Shown here: in pieces, positions 25,824-35,280 of the stretch
Numbering within the stretch: the first letter of the stretch is position 1
How the letters are laid out: the number at the start of each line of letters is the position of its first letter
DNA from: Chloroflexota bacterium
GTDB lineage: Bacteria > Chloroflexota > Chloroflexia > Chloroflexales > Herpetosiphonaceae
Length of the DNA stretch: 64,000 bases
Reading direction: 5' to 3'
Assembly (NCBI GenBank): GCA_020161265.1
Contig: JAIUOC010000005.1
Coordinates: forward strand, 124,001-188,000
Notes under the pieces: model-generated
Seen by the model: only the letters and a program-made list of their open reading frames with translations
What the model was told of the DNA's origin: nothing
The model's database searches: none
Position numbers and translations under genes: made by a program

Positions 25824-27080
25824 ATGCGCAAAGCTCTGCTTTTGATCAGTTTGCTTGGTTTGTTGGCCGCCTGTGGTGAGCAACAAGTCGATGCGCCGAT
25901 TGCGCCAACCACCGTGCCGCTCAACCAAGCCGCTGGCAGTTCCACGACACCAGTTGCCACTGCAACAACCAGTATTGTACCAAGCCCTGAGCCAACAACA
26001 AGTGCTGGCAAGCCGGCACGCAACGCGCCAACCGCAGTAGTCGAGCCAACCAATGCGGTTACTTTGCCCGATGGCTTTGGCATTAGTGTGTTTCAAAGTA
26101 AGCTGGCTGGCCCACGCATGTTGGCAATTGGCCCAGATGGCGCGATTTATACCGCCGAGCGTGGTGAGGATCGGATTGTCCGCTTGCCCGATCGTAACGC
26201 CGATGGTTTGGCTGATGGCGTTGAGGTAATTGCTGATGGCTTCGATTCCCCATCAAGCATGATTTTCGACCAAGCGGGGAATTTGTATGTGGCCGAAACT
26301 ACCAAAGTGATTAAATTAACCCAGCCTGATCCTGAAGGCAAGTATACTCAACGCCAAACGATTATCGATGGCTTACCTGCTGGCGGCCATAGCACGCGCA
26401 CCTTGCTATTTAGCCCTGATGAAAGCAAGTTGTATGTGGCGGTTGGCTCATCGTGCAATGTTTGTAACGAAGACGATGAACGACGGGCAACCGTGATGGA
26501 ATATGACCCCGATGGCAGCAATGGCCGAATTTATGCCAAGGGCTTGCGCAACGCAGTGGGCATTACTTGGCGGCCTGGCACAAACGAATTGTGGGCTACC
26601 AACAATGGTCGTGATATGTTGGGTGACGACCAGCCCCCAGAAACCGTCAATGTGGCAACCAGCGCTGGCTTGGATTTTGGCTGGCCTCGCTGTCACTCAG
26701 GGCGGATCGCCGACCCTGAATTTGGCAAAGATGCCAATGCTTGCCAAGGTGTTACGCCGCCTGCGGTTGAGATGCAAGCCCACAGCGCCCCGCTTGGTTT
26801 AGCATTTGGCAACGGCAGTAACTTCCCCGAACCCTATCAAAGCGGCTTGTTTGTTGCCTTCCACGGCTCATGGAATCGCTCAAGCCCAACGGGTTATAAA
26901 GTGGTATTTGTTCCGGTAACTGATGGCAAAGCTGGCAATGCTCAAGATTTTGCCACCGGCTGGCTCACCGATGCTGGAGCCGTTTGGGGCCGACCAGTTG
27001 ATGTAATTGTGGGCCGTGACGGTAGTTTGTATCTTTCCGATGACGCTGGCGGCGCGATTTACCGCGTCTTTGCCAAATAA
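25824..27080 (+). CDS. Lipoprotein, PQQ-dependent sugar (glucose/sorbosone) dehydrogenase-like beta-propeller
   Basis: A 418-residue secreted lipoprotein: signal MRKALLLISLLGLLAACGEQ with lipobox Cys17. A Thr/Ala/Pro-rich linker to about residue 75 leads to a six-bladed GSDH-type propeller beginning LPDGFGISVFQSKLAGPRML. Seen blades include GPDGAIYTAERGEDRIVRL, GGHSTRTLLFSPDESKLYVAVGSSCNVC (a likely catalytic His and calcium region), GLRNAVGITWRPGTNELW and FVAFHGSWNRS. Enzymes of this kind oxidise sugars with PQQ; many homologues are untested, so the substrate is open. AGGAGG lies four bases before the ATG. The promoter must lie within the first codons of the divergent rarA. Confidence 0.85.
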   Translation: MRKALLLISLLGLLAACGEQQVDAPIAPTTVPLNQAAGSSTTPVATATTSIVPSPEPTTSAGKPARNAPTAVVEPTNAVTLPDGFGISVFQSKLAGPRMLAIGPDGAIYTAERGEDRIVRLPDRNADGLADGVEVIADGFDSPSSMIFDQAGNLYVAETTKVIKLTQPDPEGKYTQRQTIIDGLPAGGHSTRTLLFSPDESKLYVAVGSSCNVCNEDDERRATVMEYDPDGSNGRIYAKGLRNAVGITWRPGTNELWATNNGRDMLGDDQPPETVNVATSAGLDFGWPRCHSGRIADPEFGKDANACQGVTPPAVEMQAHSAPLGLAFGNGSNFPEPYQSGLFVAFHGSWNRSSPTGYKVVFVPVTDGKAGNAQDFATGWLTDAGAVWGRPVDVIVGRDGSLYLSDDAGGAIYRVFAK

Positions 27081-27101
27081 CCAAGTTCAGGTTTGCTTAC
27101 C

Positions 27102-27130
27102 AAGGGTTGTTGCATAACAACCCTTTTTTA
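27102..27130 (+). terminator. Intrinsic terminator after sugar dehydrogenase
   Basis: AAGGGTTGTT (27102-27111) pairs with AACAACCCTT (27116-27125), loop GCAT, followed by TTTT. The rest of the 27.1-27.4 kb gap contains no gene; TTGGCG-N17-TAAAAC at 27166-27194 is a weak promoter candidate for the following operon, and I see nothing else in it. Confidence 0.85.
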
Positions 27131-27394
27131 GTTAAATCGACGCTAAACTAAGCCCAAGCCAGCGTTTGGCGTAATTTTAATTTAAGTGTAAAACGTTATT
27201 GGCGTGCAGCATCCCCTATTTGGTGGATGAATTTGGTTCAACTAATCCCAATAATGGGGGATGACGGCTATAGTAAGACACGACTTTGGGCAAATTGCAC
27301 AAATTGCAGTCTTGGCGTAGCATAGGTATGAAACATATTTCGCTCAAGATTACTTTACACTTTGTTGTCTGCCGTGGTTTGAGGAGGTTGCCGC

Positions 27395-27979
27395 ATGGGC
27401 CGCTCGTTGCACACTGGGTTTCGATTATTGATGGTTGCTATGATTGTTTTGGGGAGTTTGGTTGCTTGTGGCGAAACCGCAATCGACCCGGCGAGCACCT
27501 ACAAGGTTATTACTCCAGCCTCGATCAAAGCAGGCGAGGCGATTCCAGCCCCTAGCTCAGAGGTTATTTTGAGCCTCAGCGGCCTGATTGGCCAGACCAA
27601 CAATGCCCAACAACTCGATTTTAGTATGGAAACGCTTGAGCAATTGGGCGTGGTTGAATATACTCTCGAAGATCCCTTTTTGGGTCGCACCGTCACCTAC
27701 CAAGGCGTTTTGATCAGCAGTATTTTTGAGGCGGCCAAGGTTGCTGAGGGAGCTAAAACGGTCAAAGCCGTAGCGCTGAATGATTATAGCGTTGATATTG
27801 CAATCGATGAATTACGCACAATGCCTGTCATCTTGGCGACCCGCATTGATGGTGAGCGCATGGCCGTCGCCGATAAAGGCCCGCTGGAAATTGTTTTTCC
27901 ATACCACGCCTACAAACTTGAGCATGAAAAATATGTTGGTATGTGGATCTGGCAGTTGCGGAGTATGGAGATTAAATAA
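27395..27979 (+). CDS. Lipoprotein resembling COG3915 / molybdopterin-binding-like fold without Mo-ligand Cys
   Basis: A 194-residue lipoprotein (lipobox LVAC, Cys25) with GAGGAGG seven bases before the ATG. The body resembles the sulfite-oxidase-like (SUOX/COG3915) fold: LEQLGVVEYTLEDPFLGR, TYQGVLISSIFEAA, VKAVALNDYSVDIAIDELR and GPLEIVFPY. The Cys that binds molybdenum in true oxidoreductases is absent; the equivalent region has only residues such as ALNDYS, so catalysis is unlikely. COG3915 proteins are known as neighbours of membrane signalling proteins. Its stop overlaps by one base the start of a membrane STAS protein, so it may be the extracytoplasmic sensor of that receptor. Confidence 0.7.
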   Translation: MGRSLHTGFRLLMVAMIVLGSLVACGETAIDPASTYKVITPASIKAGEAIPAPSSEVILSLSGLIGQTNNAQQLDFSMETLEQLGVVEYTLEDPFLGRTVTYQGVLISSIFEAAKVAEGAKTVKAVALNDYSVDIAIDELRTMPVILATRIDGERMAVADKGPLEIVFPYHAYKLEHEKYVGMWIWQLRSMEIK

Positions 27980-29118
27980 TGCAACCTCGCCGTTGGATTC
28001 AACGATTGGTGCTGGCAGGCACAAGCTTGATCTTTTTGATCTTGCTTGTGCTGTTGGGCTTTAATTTACAAACTTTAGGTGTGGCAACGCGCTTTTTCAC
28101 CCTTGATGGCGGCATCTGGAACCCAACTCAGCTTGAGCGCGAAATTCTGCGGTTGCGAGTGATTGCCAATGAAATTAGTATGGGTACGCCCAATTTAGGC
28201 AATGAGTTTGTATTGCGGCGTAATTTAGTGGGTAGCCGAATTAATGTGCTGAGTGATTTTTACCGCGTTGAGCAGGATGATCAGCGCAGTATGCTCGAAC
28301 GCAGCTCATTTGAAGTGATTAAGCGGGAGTTTTTTACCCTTGAAAATCAAACTCGCTTCAATATCTCAGATCATTCGGTACAAGCATTAATTCCTGTTTT
28401 AGTAAATATGGAATCAAATGCTCGCGTAATGGTCAATGAGCGGCGGCAGATTGTTGATCGGGCCTCGCAATTTCAACGTCAATCGCTCGAACGCTTGCGA
28501 GTGACGCTCTTATTTATGCTTGGTGGAATTTTAATTCAAGCGCCAATTTTCTTTTTGCTGACGCGCCGCCGTTTTGATACAACCTTGCAAAAAGCCTATA
28601 GCGCATTGCAAGAGCGTTCGACCGCGCTTGAGCAATCGCAGCGCGAATTAGCCAGCTCGCATGCCCTCGCCCAACAACAAAACGAGGCCTTGCAAAAAAC
28701 CTTGGCCGATTTAGAGCAAAGTATGGCTGAACGTAGTGCCTTGCAAACGACTGTGCAGCAGATGCAGTTTCCGATTATTCCATTACGCAATCGCATGGCG
28801 ATTATGCCAGTGATTGGCAATTTATCAGCCGAGCGGATCAAAATCGCCACCGATTCAGCTGGGCATTATGTTGAAGCCAAACGCATTAAAATCTTACTAT
28901 TTGACATAACTGGGGTTTCAGCAATTGATCAAGCGGCGGCGGCCAGTATGCAGCAATTATTGCAAATGTTGCGGTTGCTCGGCTGTGAGCCAGTCTTGGT
29001 TGGTGTAACGCCCGCTGTGGCCGAAGAATTAGTGCATACTGGCTTAATTCAGCAAAACTTGCAAACCTATGCTAACTTGCAGCAAGCAATTGAGATTACC
29101 GCCAAAACGATTGAGTAG
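27979..29118 (+). CDS. Membrane receptor with coiled coil and C-terminal STAS domain
   Basis: A 379-residue protein. Membrane segment about residues 9-29, an extracytoplasmic helical region of about 145 residues, a second membrane segment about 175-195, a coiled coil (LQERSTALEQSQRELASSHA to SMAERSALQ), then an RsbR-like STAS domain starting PIIPLRNRMAIMPVIGNL and containing LLFDITGVSAIDQAAAASMQQLLQML. RsbR-type STAS domains work in stressosome or anti-sigma partner switching. The second Thr often found after the conserved Asp in such loops is Gln here (IDQA), so phosphorylation control may differ. It is translationally coupled to the upstream lipoprotein. Confidence 0.82.
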   Translation: MQPRRWIQRLVLAGTSLIFLILLVLLGFNLQTLGVATRFFTLDGGIWNPTQLEREILRLRVIANEISMGTPNLGNEFVLRRNLVGSRINVLSDFYRVEQDDQRSMLERSSFEVIKREFFTLENQTRFNISDHSVQALIPVLVNMESNARVMVNERRQIVDRASQFQRQSLERLRVTLLFMLGGILIQAPIFFLLTRRRFDTTLQKAYSALQERSTALEQSQRELASSHALAQQQNEALQKTLADLEQSMAERSALQTTVQQMQFPIIPLRNRMAIMPVIGNLSAERIKIATDSAGHYVEAKRIKILLFDITGVSAIDQAAAASMQQLLQMLRLLGCEPVLVGVTPAVAEELVHTGLIQQNLQTYANLQQAIEITAKTIE

Positions 29119-29272
29119 AGTTCAGTTGTCAGGGGTCAGTTGTCAGGGTTGAGCCATTGGCTCTCAAACAATAATTCGTGAAATTCATGGCCAAAAAGTT
29201 CTAGCCCCTGATCCCTGACCCCTACTCCCTCTGCGCCTCTGCGTTAAACCCCTTCAGCCCTTATCCCTTCCC
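29119..29272. repeat. Intergenic repeat words between STAS gene and trmD
   Basis: Contains GTCAGGGGTCAGTTGTCAGG in tandem-like form, then in reverse sense CCCCTGATCCCTGACCCCTA and the word CTCTGCGCCTCTGCGTTAAA. The family also encodes the lysine/glutamate-rich tail of TrmD. No gene is seen. Confidence 0.6.
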
Positions 29273-30037
29273 TTAGCCTTCTGCCTTTTGATTTTTGCCT
29301 TCTGATTTTTCTTCCCAGCCCCATTCTTTGAGCAACTGGCGATCTTTTTTGGAGAGCGTGGCATGGCGCAACATATCGGGGCGGCGCTCCAATGTGCGGC
29401 GTAAACGCTGCTCATGCCGCCATTTAGCAATATTGGCGTGATGACCACTTAGCAAAATTGGCGGTACGGCGACCCCATTCCATTCGGCGGGCTTGGTATA
29501 ATGCGGGTATTCCAACAGGCCATCGTCATGGCTTTCGTGGAGTAGCGATTCAGGGTCGAGCACTTCGGGTACAAGGCGGCCAACTGCATCGACAATTGTC
29601 ATGGCTGCCAGCTCGCCGCCAGTCAGCACAAAATCGCCCAGTGACACTTGATCGGTCACATAGCGTTCGATATAGCGCTCGTCGATGCCCTCGTAATGGC
29701 CACACACCAGCACCAAACGCGGCAGTTGCGCCCATTCACGAGCGATCGTTTGGTTAAACACGCGTCCGCTGGGTGTCATCAGCACCACTGGAGCTGGATT
29801 GGGATTGGCGGCCAATACTGTCTCAGTGCAAAGCGCCAACGGCCCAGGCTTCATCACCATCCCCGCCCCGCCGCCAGTTGGCGAATCATCGACCATCTTA
29901 TGCTTGTCGGTGGCGTAATCACGAATATCATGCAAGTGAAATTGCAATAATTCAGCTTGAGCCGCTCGTTTCAAAATACTTTCAGTCAGTGGGCCAGTAA
30001 ACATGGCTGGAAACAAGGTCAAAATATCAAAACGCAT
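29273..30037 (-). CDS. trmD: tRNA (guanine37-N1)-methyltransferase
   Basis: A 254-residue TrmD. Signatures: [30 protein letters not shown], the knot motif [15 protein letters not shown] and [13 protein letters not shown], and the C-terminal [18 protein letters not shown]. It methylates N1 of G37 in tRNAs that read CNN codons, preventing frameshifts. The final dozen residues ([13 protein letters not shown]) are encoded by a short AAGGCAGAAGGC-type repeat and are not part of the family. It is not in the usual rimM-trmD-rplS cluster. Confidence 0.95.
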   Translation of the reverse strand: MRFDILTLFPAMFTGPLTESILKRAAQAELLQFHLHDIRDYATDKHKMVDDSPTGGGAGMVMKPGPLALCTETVLAANPNPAPVVLMTPSGRVFNQTIAREWAQLPRLVLVCGHYEGIDERYIERYVTDQVSLGDFVLTGGELAAMTIVDAVGRLVPEVLDPESLLHESHDDGLLEYPHYTKPAEWNGVAVPPILLSGHHANIAKWRHEQRLRRTLERRPDMLRHATLSKKDRQLLKEWGWEEKSEGKNQKAEG

Positions 30038-30172
30038 TGCAAAAATCCTATCGTAGCAGATTTAACCTGTTGATTGTTGTTTGTTAATCAACGCCTATGA
30101 TACTCGATGGCTTAGGGCTGGTGCAAAAAATCGCTGTGTGAATAATATTTATTCTATGAGGAGCAATTGGCT

Positions 30173-32746
30173 ATGCGTTTTCGGCGAACAGCATACGGGC
30201 TAGGATTAAGTTTATTATTAGCGACACTCCCTCAAGCGAGCTTGGCAACCCCAGCGCTCACCACCACTGGTGTTCCAACCGACCCGACTCCCGCAATCAA
30301 ACTTACGCGAATTGGCCGTTATAACCCAGGACCATTTCGTAGCGCTGATCCACGGGCGGCAGAAATTGTTGATTTTGATCCGCAAAGCCAGCGCATGGTC
30401 TTGATCAATGGGTTTAACAGCGCCTTAGATATTGTTGATCTGAGCAATCCAACCAATCCGCAACTGCTTACAACGATCGCCATCACGCCTACCAGCAGCA
30501 ATGTGCCCAACAGCGTGGCGGTGCACAATGGTTTAGTCGCGGTGGCCGCCAATGCTGCCGTCAAAACCGAGCCTGGGCGGGTGGTGTTGTTCAATCGCGA
30601 TGGCGTGTTTTTGAATGAAATCACAGTTGGGGCAGTGCCCGATATGCTGACCTTCACGCCCGATGGCCGCCGAATCGTGGTGGCGATTGAGGGCGAACCC
30701 AACAGCTACAACCAAGTTGATTCGGTTGATCCTGAGGGTGCAGTGGCGATTATCGATTTGCCGCAAAATTTTGCCAGCATTACAACTACCAGCGTGCTTT
30801 CATCAAGTTTGGTTGGCTTTACTGATTTTAATCTTGGTGGCAGTCGCCATGCTGAACTTGACCCACAAATTCGCATTTTCGGGCCAAATGCCAGTGTCGC
30901 CCAAGATTTGGAGCCGGAATATTTAACTATTTCAGCCGATTCGAGCAAAGCCTATGTCACGCTGCAAGAAAATAATGGCTTGGCGCTGATCGATCTGAAT
31001 GCGGGGCGGGTGCAATGGCTCAAAGGCTTGGGCTATAAAAATCATAACAGCGCGGGCTTTGGGCTTGATCCCAGTGATAGTGATGGCGCGAATGCAATTG
31101 CGCCTTGGCCTATGTTGGGTATGTATCAGCCAGACACGATTAATAGCTATGCTGCCAACAACCAAACCTATTTGGTAACCGCCAATGAAGGCGATGCCCG
31201 CGACTACACCGGATTTACTGAAGAAGTGCGGGTCAAAAATGTGGTGCTTGATTCGAGCGTGTTTACCAACGCTGCCAGCCTGCAACAAGATGCCCAACTT
31301 GGGCGCTTGAATATCACCAATACCAAGGGCAACTTTGGCGGGCAGTATCAGGCACTCTATTCATTTGGCGCACGCTCATTCTCGATTTGGGATGGCACGA
31401 CGGGTCAGTTGGTGTTTGATAGTGGCGATGATTTGGAAACCCGGACTGCCGCTGCCTTTCCAAATAATTTCAATGCCAACAACACCGCCCACAGCCGCGA
31501 TAACCGTAGCGACGATAAAGGCCCAGAGCCAGAAGCCTTGGCGGTAGCGACGATTGATGGCCGCAGCTATGCCTTTGTGGGCTTGGAGCGGATGGGCGGA
31601 ATTATGGCCTACGACGTGAGCAACCCGCACGCGCCCCAATTTCTCGAATATTTCGCTGCTCGTAGTTTCCCCAGCAGCTATGCAACCGGCACGCCTGACG
31701 ATCTTGGGCCTGAAGGCATGCATGTGATCGCCGCCGAAGATAGCCCAACTGGCAAATCCTTGTTGTTGGTTGCTAACGAAGTGAGCGGCTCGGTTTCAAT
31801 CTATCAAATTAGCGCCCAAACTCCTCGCATGCACTTGGGCCTGAGCGATGGCTTAACCAGCGTGCAACCCAACACCTCGGTCATTGCCTCACTGAACTTA
31901 AATAATCAACAAACTGAGCCAAGCGCCCGCCCCGCAACTGAAGTTCAAGTGCAGTATCTTGTGCCAAGCCAATTAAGCTACAACGGTTGTACAATTGCTA
32001 GCCCCTTGGTGGGCACATGTAGCCAGCAAAATGGTGTAGTAACCTTCAATCTGACCACACCATTTGCCTCGGCTAGCCAAGGTTTGTTGCAAGTTGCCAC
32101 TACGGTCAAGCCCAATGCCACAGGCACAATTCAGCATCAAGCCAGCCTTAGCTATCGCGATACTGGCGAATTGCAAACCACGGTTCAAGCCAGCGATGCG
32201 ACCACGATTGGCGTTGCCCCGTTGATTACCAGTGGTTTGCCTTCAGCGGCGAGCTATGGCACGGCCTATAGCCACACCCTGACGGCGAGCGGCATCCCAA
32301 CCCCAACCCTCAATCTTGTTGGCAGCTTGCCAGCAGGCTTAAGTTTTGATAGCCAAAGCGGAATCTTGGCGGGCACGCCGACCACTAGTGGTAGTTTCCC
32401 AAATTTGATCTTCCAAGTGAGCAACGGAATTGGTACAATGGTAACGCAAAGCTTTACGCTGACCGTTGCCAAAGCGCCATTACAGGTCGTTGCTGATAAC
32501 CAACGTCGTTTATTCGGCCAACCCAACCCGCCCTTGAGCTATCAAGTAACTGGCTTGCGCTTGCAAGATACGGCTGCAAGTGCATTAACTGGCACATTAA
32601 CCACAACCGCAACTCTCACCAGCCCGCTTGGTGAGTATCCAATTAGCCAAGGTAGTTTGCAGGCTCAGCACTACCAGATTAATTTTACCGCTGGCACACT
32701 CACGATCGAAGCCAACGTGGTTTACCTACCCTTGATTGGGAAATAA
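30173..32746 (+). CDS. Secreted choice-of-anchor I family protein with Ig-like and MBG domains
   Basis: An 857-residue exported protein; ATG 30173 with GAGGAG upstream and a cleavable signal ending ASLATPA. Residues about 40-560 form the choice-of-anchor I beta-propeller (AAEIVDFDPQSQRMVLING, VPDMLTFTPDGRRIVVAIEGEPN, and later YLVTANEGDARDY). Then a DUF11-like segment, a putative Ig (He_PIG) domain with LPAGLSFDSQSGILAGTPT, and an MBG-like domain starting VVADNQRRLFGQPNPPLSY. It ends in VYLPLIGK, a tail I associate with many Chloroflexota secreted proteins. These proteins are often described as alkaline-phosphatase-like or cell-surface glycoproteins; catalysis is not established. Confidence 0.82.
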   Translation: MRFRRTAYGLGLSLLLATLPQASLATPALTTTGVPTDPTPAIKLTRIGRYNPGPFRSADPRAAEIVDFDPQSQRMVLINGFNSALDIVDLSNPTNPQLLTTIAITPTSSNVPNSVAVHNGLVAVAANAAVKTEPGRVVLFNRDGVFLNEITVGAVPDMLTFTPDGRRIVVAIEGEPNSYNQVDSVDPEGAVAIIDLPQNFASITTTSVLSSSLVGFTDFNLGGSRHAELDPQIRIFGPNASVAQDLEPEYLTISADSSKAYVTLQENNGLALIDLNAGRVQWLKGLGYKNHNSAGFGLDPSDSDGANAIAPWPMLGMYQPDTINSYAANNQTYLVTANEGDARDYTGFTEEVRVKNVVLDSSVFTNAASLQQDAQLGRLNITNTKGNFGGQYQALYSFGARSFSIWDGTTGQLVFDSGDDLETRTAAAFPNNFNANNTAHSRDNRSDDKGPEPEALAVATIDGRSYAFVGLERMGGIMAYDVSNPHAPQFLEYFAARSFPSSYATGTPDDLGPEGMHVIAAEDSPTGKSLLLVANEVSGSVSIYQISAQTPRMHLGLSDGLTSVQPNTSVIASLNLNNQQTEPSARPATEVQVQYLVPSQLSYNGCTIASPLVGTCSQQNGVVTFNLTTPFASASQGLLQVATTVKPNATGTIQHQASLSYRDTGELQTTVQASDATTIGVAPLITSGLPSAASYGTAYSHTLTASGIPTPTLNLVGSLPAGLSFDSQSGILAGTPTTSGSFPNLIFQVSNGIGTMVTQSFTLTVAKAPLQVVADNQRRLFGQPNPPLSYQVTGLRLQDTAASALTGTLTTTATLTSPLGEYPISQGSLQAQHYQINFTAGTLTIEANVVYLPLIGK

Positions 32747-32830
32747 GCAGCAGCAACGATTCGTCAATAGCTCAAAGTGACATAAACAAGCGCAATCAAC
32801 AACCTTTAATTGATTGATTGCGCAATGCAA

Positions 32831-32906
32831 CGTAAAGACCAAGCGTCGGATTACGCATCGGTGATCCGACGCTGCGCAACCTCACGATCTGACCAGCGTC
32901 TTTACG
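32831..32906. other. Nested inverted repeat, possible structured RNA or terminator
   Basis: Outer arms CGTAAAGAC (32831-32839) and GTCTTTACG (32898-32906) enclose inner arms AGCGTCGGA (32842-32850) and TCCGACGCT (32865-32873). Both stems are perfect. It lies between two secreted-protein genes with about 50 bases left before the next start. There is no T-run, so an RNA structure or a REP-like element fits at least as well as a terminator. Confidence 0.5.
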
Positions 32907-32955
32907 CATAACCGTTTGAGGCGCAGCCATGGCTGAGCTTCAACGGGAGGTAGCT

Positions 32956-35280
32956 ATGATGAGCCGACGTGCTGGAATTTTAATTATTGCCATTCTCAGT
33001 TTGGCGCTTCTGGTTGGCTTGATTGGCTATGCCTTGTTGGTGCAGCCGGTTGTCGCCCAACTTTCACCAACGCCACCAACCCTCTTTACCCAGCTGCAAT
33101 ACCCTTTCAATCAGAGTTTGATTCCAGTGGGCAAGGTGCTGACGGTGCATTCGCGCTCATGGGGTAGCCAGCCGATCGAGAACGTCGAATTATGGGCTGA
33201 TGGCCAGCCATGGGCGCTGCAAGCGGCGAATAATGCAACCCTGTACGAAGGTTTATTTGCTTGGCAATCGCTTGGTTTGGGCGATCATAGTTTGGTTGCT
33301 CGCACCAACGATACCAGCAAAATTCCCTCAACCTCGGCGATTGTGCGCTTGAATGCTGTGCTGCCATATGAGCCAGTTGCCACCTTCCAGGTGCAACAAG
33401 CATCGAGCGAAAGCCTCGAAAGCCTGAGCAAGGCCTTTGATGTTGCACCCCAAACCCTACTGAAACTCAACCCCCAACTTGGTAATTTGCCCTTCAACCA
33501 ACCCTTGGGCAGCGATCAACCAATCACGATTCAGCTAGCTGGTCAATTTACCCCAATTAGCACTACCACTAGCCTGAGTGCGACTCAAGCGCCACTTCCA
33601 TCTGATGTTGCCAATTTGCCGTTGGCTACGCCCTATGATCCTAATGCAATCTGGTTTGATTTGCAGCGCCGTTTTGGCACAGCCGATGTGCCCTTAGCTC
33701 CTGAGGCGCTGGTTGGCAGCAGCAATTGCCAAACCCAGTTGGTGTTTACGCCCACATCAGATGATGCTGATGGCTTCTTTATCTATCGCGCTGGACCAAC
33801 CCAAAGCCATTTTGAGTTAGTGGCAACTGTTGCCACCAACGGTTCTGGCCCACAGCTTTGGCAGGAACCAGCGGATTTTGGCCAAACGCTCTATTATGTG
33901 GTGGCGTTTAATCCAGCAGGGGCAGCGGCTAGCCCAGTGGTGGCACTAGAGAATGCCGATTCGGCCTGTGCAACGTTGCAAATACCTCAATTTGCTAGTT
34001 TGCTGCTCACACCAAAAATTGCCGTCAGCGATGTTTATTGTTATAGCTCGTTAGCGAACGGCCCATGGCAACGAGTGCCAAATCAAGGCTTTTTGCTGCC
34101 AATTGCTGGAGGCTACGATTTAGCCAGCGCTTTACCACTAACCGCGATCAGTGCCAGCCAAACTTGGAATTTGGAATGCTGGGGTTGGAATGGCACGCAG
34201 CCACAATTATTGGGCAACACCAGCACCACATTAAATCTTGGGCAGGAGCAAATAATTGCCCTCGATGCCGATTTATTCAGTTTGCAAGGCCAATTGAACA
34301 CTAGTACCCAAATTCAGCAAGTGCCCACGCTTAGCACAATTGCGCCGCCAACCAACCTCGCCTTAACCACCGATCTAGAAGCATGTGTGCAAGCAGCACC
34401 ACAGGATGACGATTTTTGGCGCACTGCCTGTAGCACCAATCTGGCGGCGGGCGCGACTGTTTTAACCTGGCAATGGAGCGAACAAGCTTGTTTCCCAAGC
34501 GCTGACGGCCAAGATTGTAGTGCCAACGCCAATCTTGAAGGCTTTCAAATTAACGATCGCTTGGCTGGAACACCGCTCGAATTAACCCGCGTCAATTCTA
34601 CCCAACGCCTAGTCTTTTTGGCTCCGCGCACCATGCCCAGCCCAACCGATGAATGTTTGAGCGTGCAAGCTTTTCGTGGTTTGGCCGTTTCGCTGGATAG
34701 TGAAGTGCTCTGTTTGCCAGCACTTAAATTGGCAGCCGGCAGCTATACTCTCGCTCCAAGCCTGTTTAATCTGAATGCAGGCGTGACCCAGCAAACGGTT
34801 GGTGATGGCTGCCCAGCCTTGACGATCGACCAAAGCCAATCAACCAGCCTGAATTATCCTTATGTCAGCAGTTTGTTGCTGCTTCAGCGCAATGCCGTCG
34901 CCGAAACTGCCTGTCGGCGCTACACGGCCAGCTGGTTTGATGGCAGTGTGAGCTTTATTTTGCCGCGACTCGATCAATCAGTCGGTGGCTTGGAATTAAG
35001 CTTTAGCATTGCAAGTCAACGTGAGCCAGCCGATCAAGCTTGCCCCGCCAGCGCTAGCCTGCAACTTGGGAGGGCTAGCCAAATAATTGATTTAGCTGCT
35101 TGGCCGACGAATGGTGTGGTTACCGTAACTGTTGATCAAGCCTTGCTCGAACAAATTGGGCAATCGAATGACCCCAAATTGAACTTTACACTTCAAGCCG
35201 AGCGCCAGCTTGCCAATCGCAACCAACGTTGCAGTAGCGAGCTAGGCGATTTTTCATTGAAACTAACGGTGCAACCATGA
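32956..35280 (+). CDS. Large exported protein of unknown function, Ig-like with LysM-like segment
   Basis: A 774-residue protein; I chose ATG 32956, which has GGGAGG five bases upstream. One N-terminal membrane segment (ILIIAILSLALLVGLIGYAL) would anchor or export it. A first Ig-like domain (about 55-130) is followed by FQVQQASSESLESLSKAFDV and LLKLNPQL, which resembles a degraded LysM. Further on there are several paired cysteines in beta-rich domains (for example CQTQLVFTPTSDDADGFFIYR, a fibronectin-type pattern). No enzyme motif is seen. It overlaps the next lipoprotein gene by four bases, so the two likely work together at the cell surface. Confidence 0.75.
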   Translation: MMSRRAGILIIAILSLALLVGLIGYALLVQPVVAQLSPTPPTLFTQLQYPFNQSLIPVGKVLTVHSRSWGSQPIENVELWADGQPWALQAANNATLYEGLFAWQSLGLGDHSLVARTNDTSKIPSTSAIVRLNAVLPYEPVATFQVQQASSESLESLSKAFDVAPQTLLKLNPQLGNLPFNQPLGSDQPITIQLAGQFTPISTTTSLSATQAPLPSDVANLPLATPYDPNAIWFDLQRRFGTADVPLAPEALVGSSNCQTQLVFTPTSDDADGFFIYRAGPTQSHFELVATVATNGSGPQLWQEPADFGQTLYYVVAFNPAGAAASPVVALENADSACATLQIPQFASLLLTPKIAVSDVYCYSSLANGPWQRVPNQGFLLPIAGGYDLASALPLTAISASQTWNLECWGWNGTQPQLLGNTSTTLNLGQEQIIALDADLFSLQGQLNTSTQIQQVPTLSTIAPPTNLALTTDLEACVQAAPQDDDFWRTACSTNLAAGATVLTWQWSEQACFPSADGQDCSANANLEGFQINDRLAGTPLELTRVNSTQRLVFLAPRTMPSPTDECLSVQAFRGLAVSLDSEVLCLPALKLAAGSYTLAPSLFNLNAGVTQQTVGDGCPALTIDQSQSTSLNYPYVSSLLLLQRNAVAETACRRYTASWFDGSVSFILPRLDQSVGGLELSFSIASQREPADQACPASASLQLGRASQIIDLAAWPTNGVVTVTVDQALLEQIGQSNDPKLNFTLQAERQLANRNQRCSSELGDFSLKLTVQP

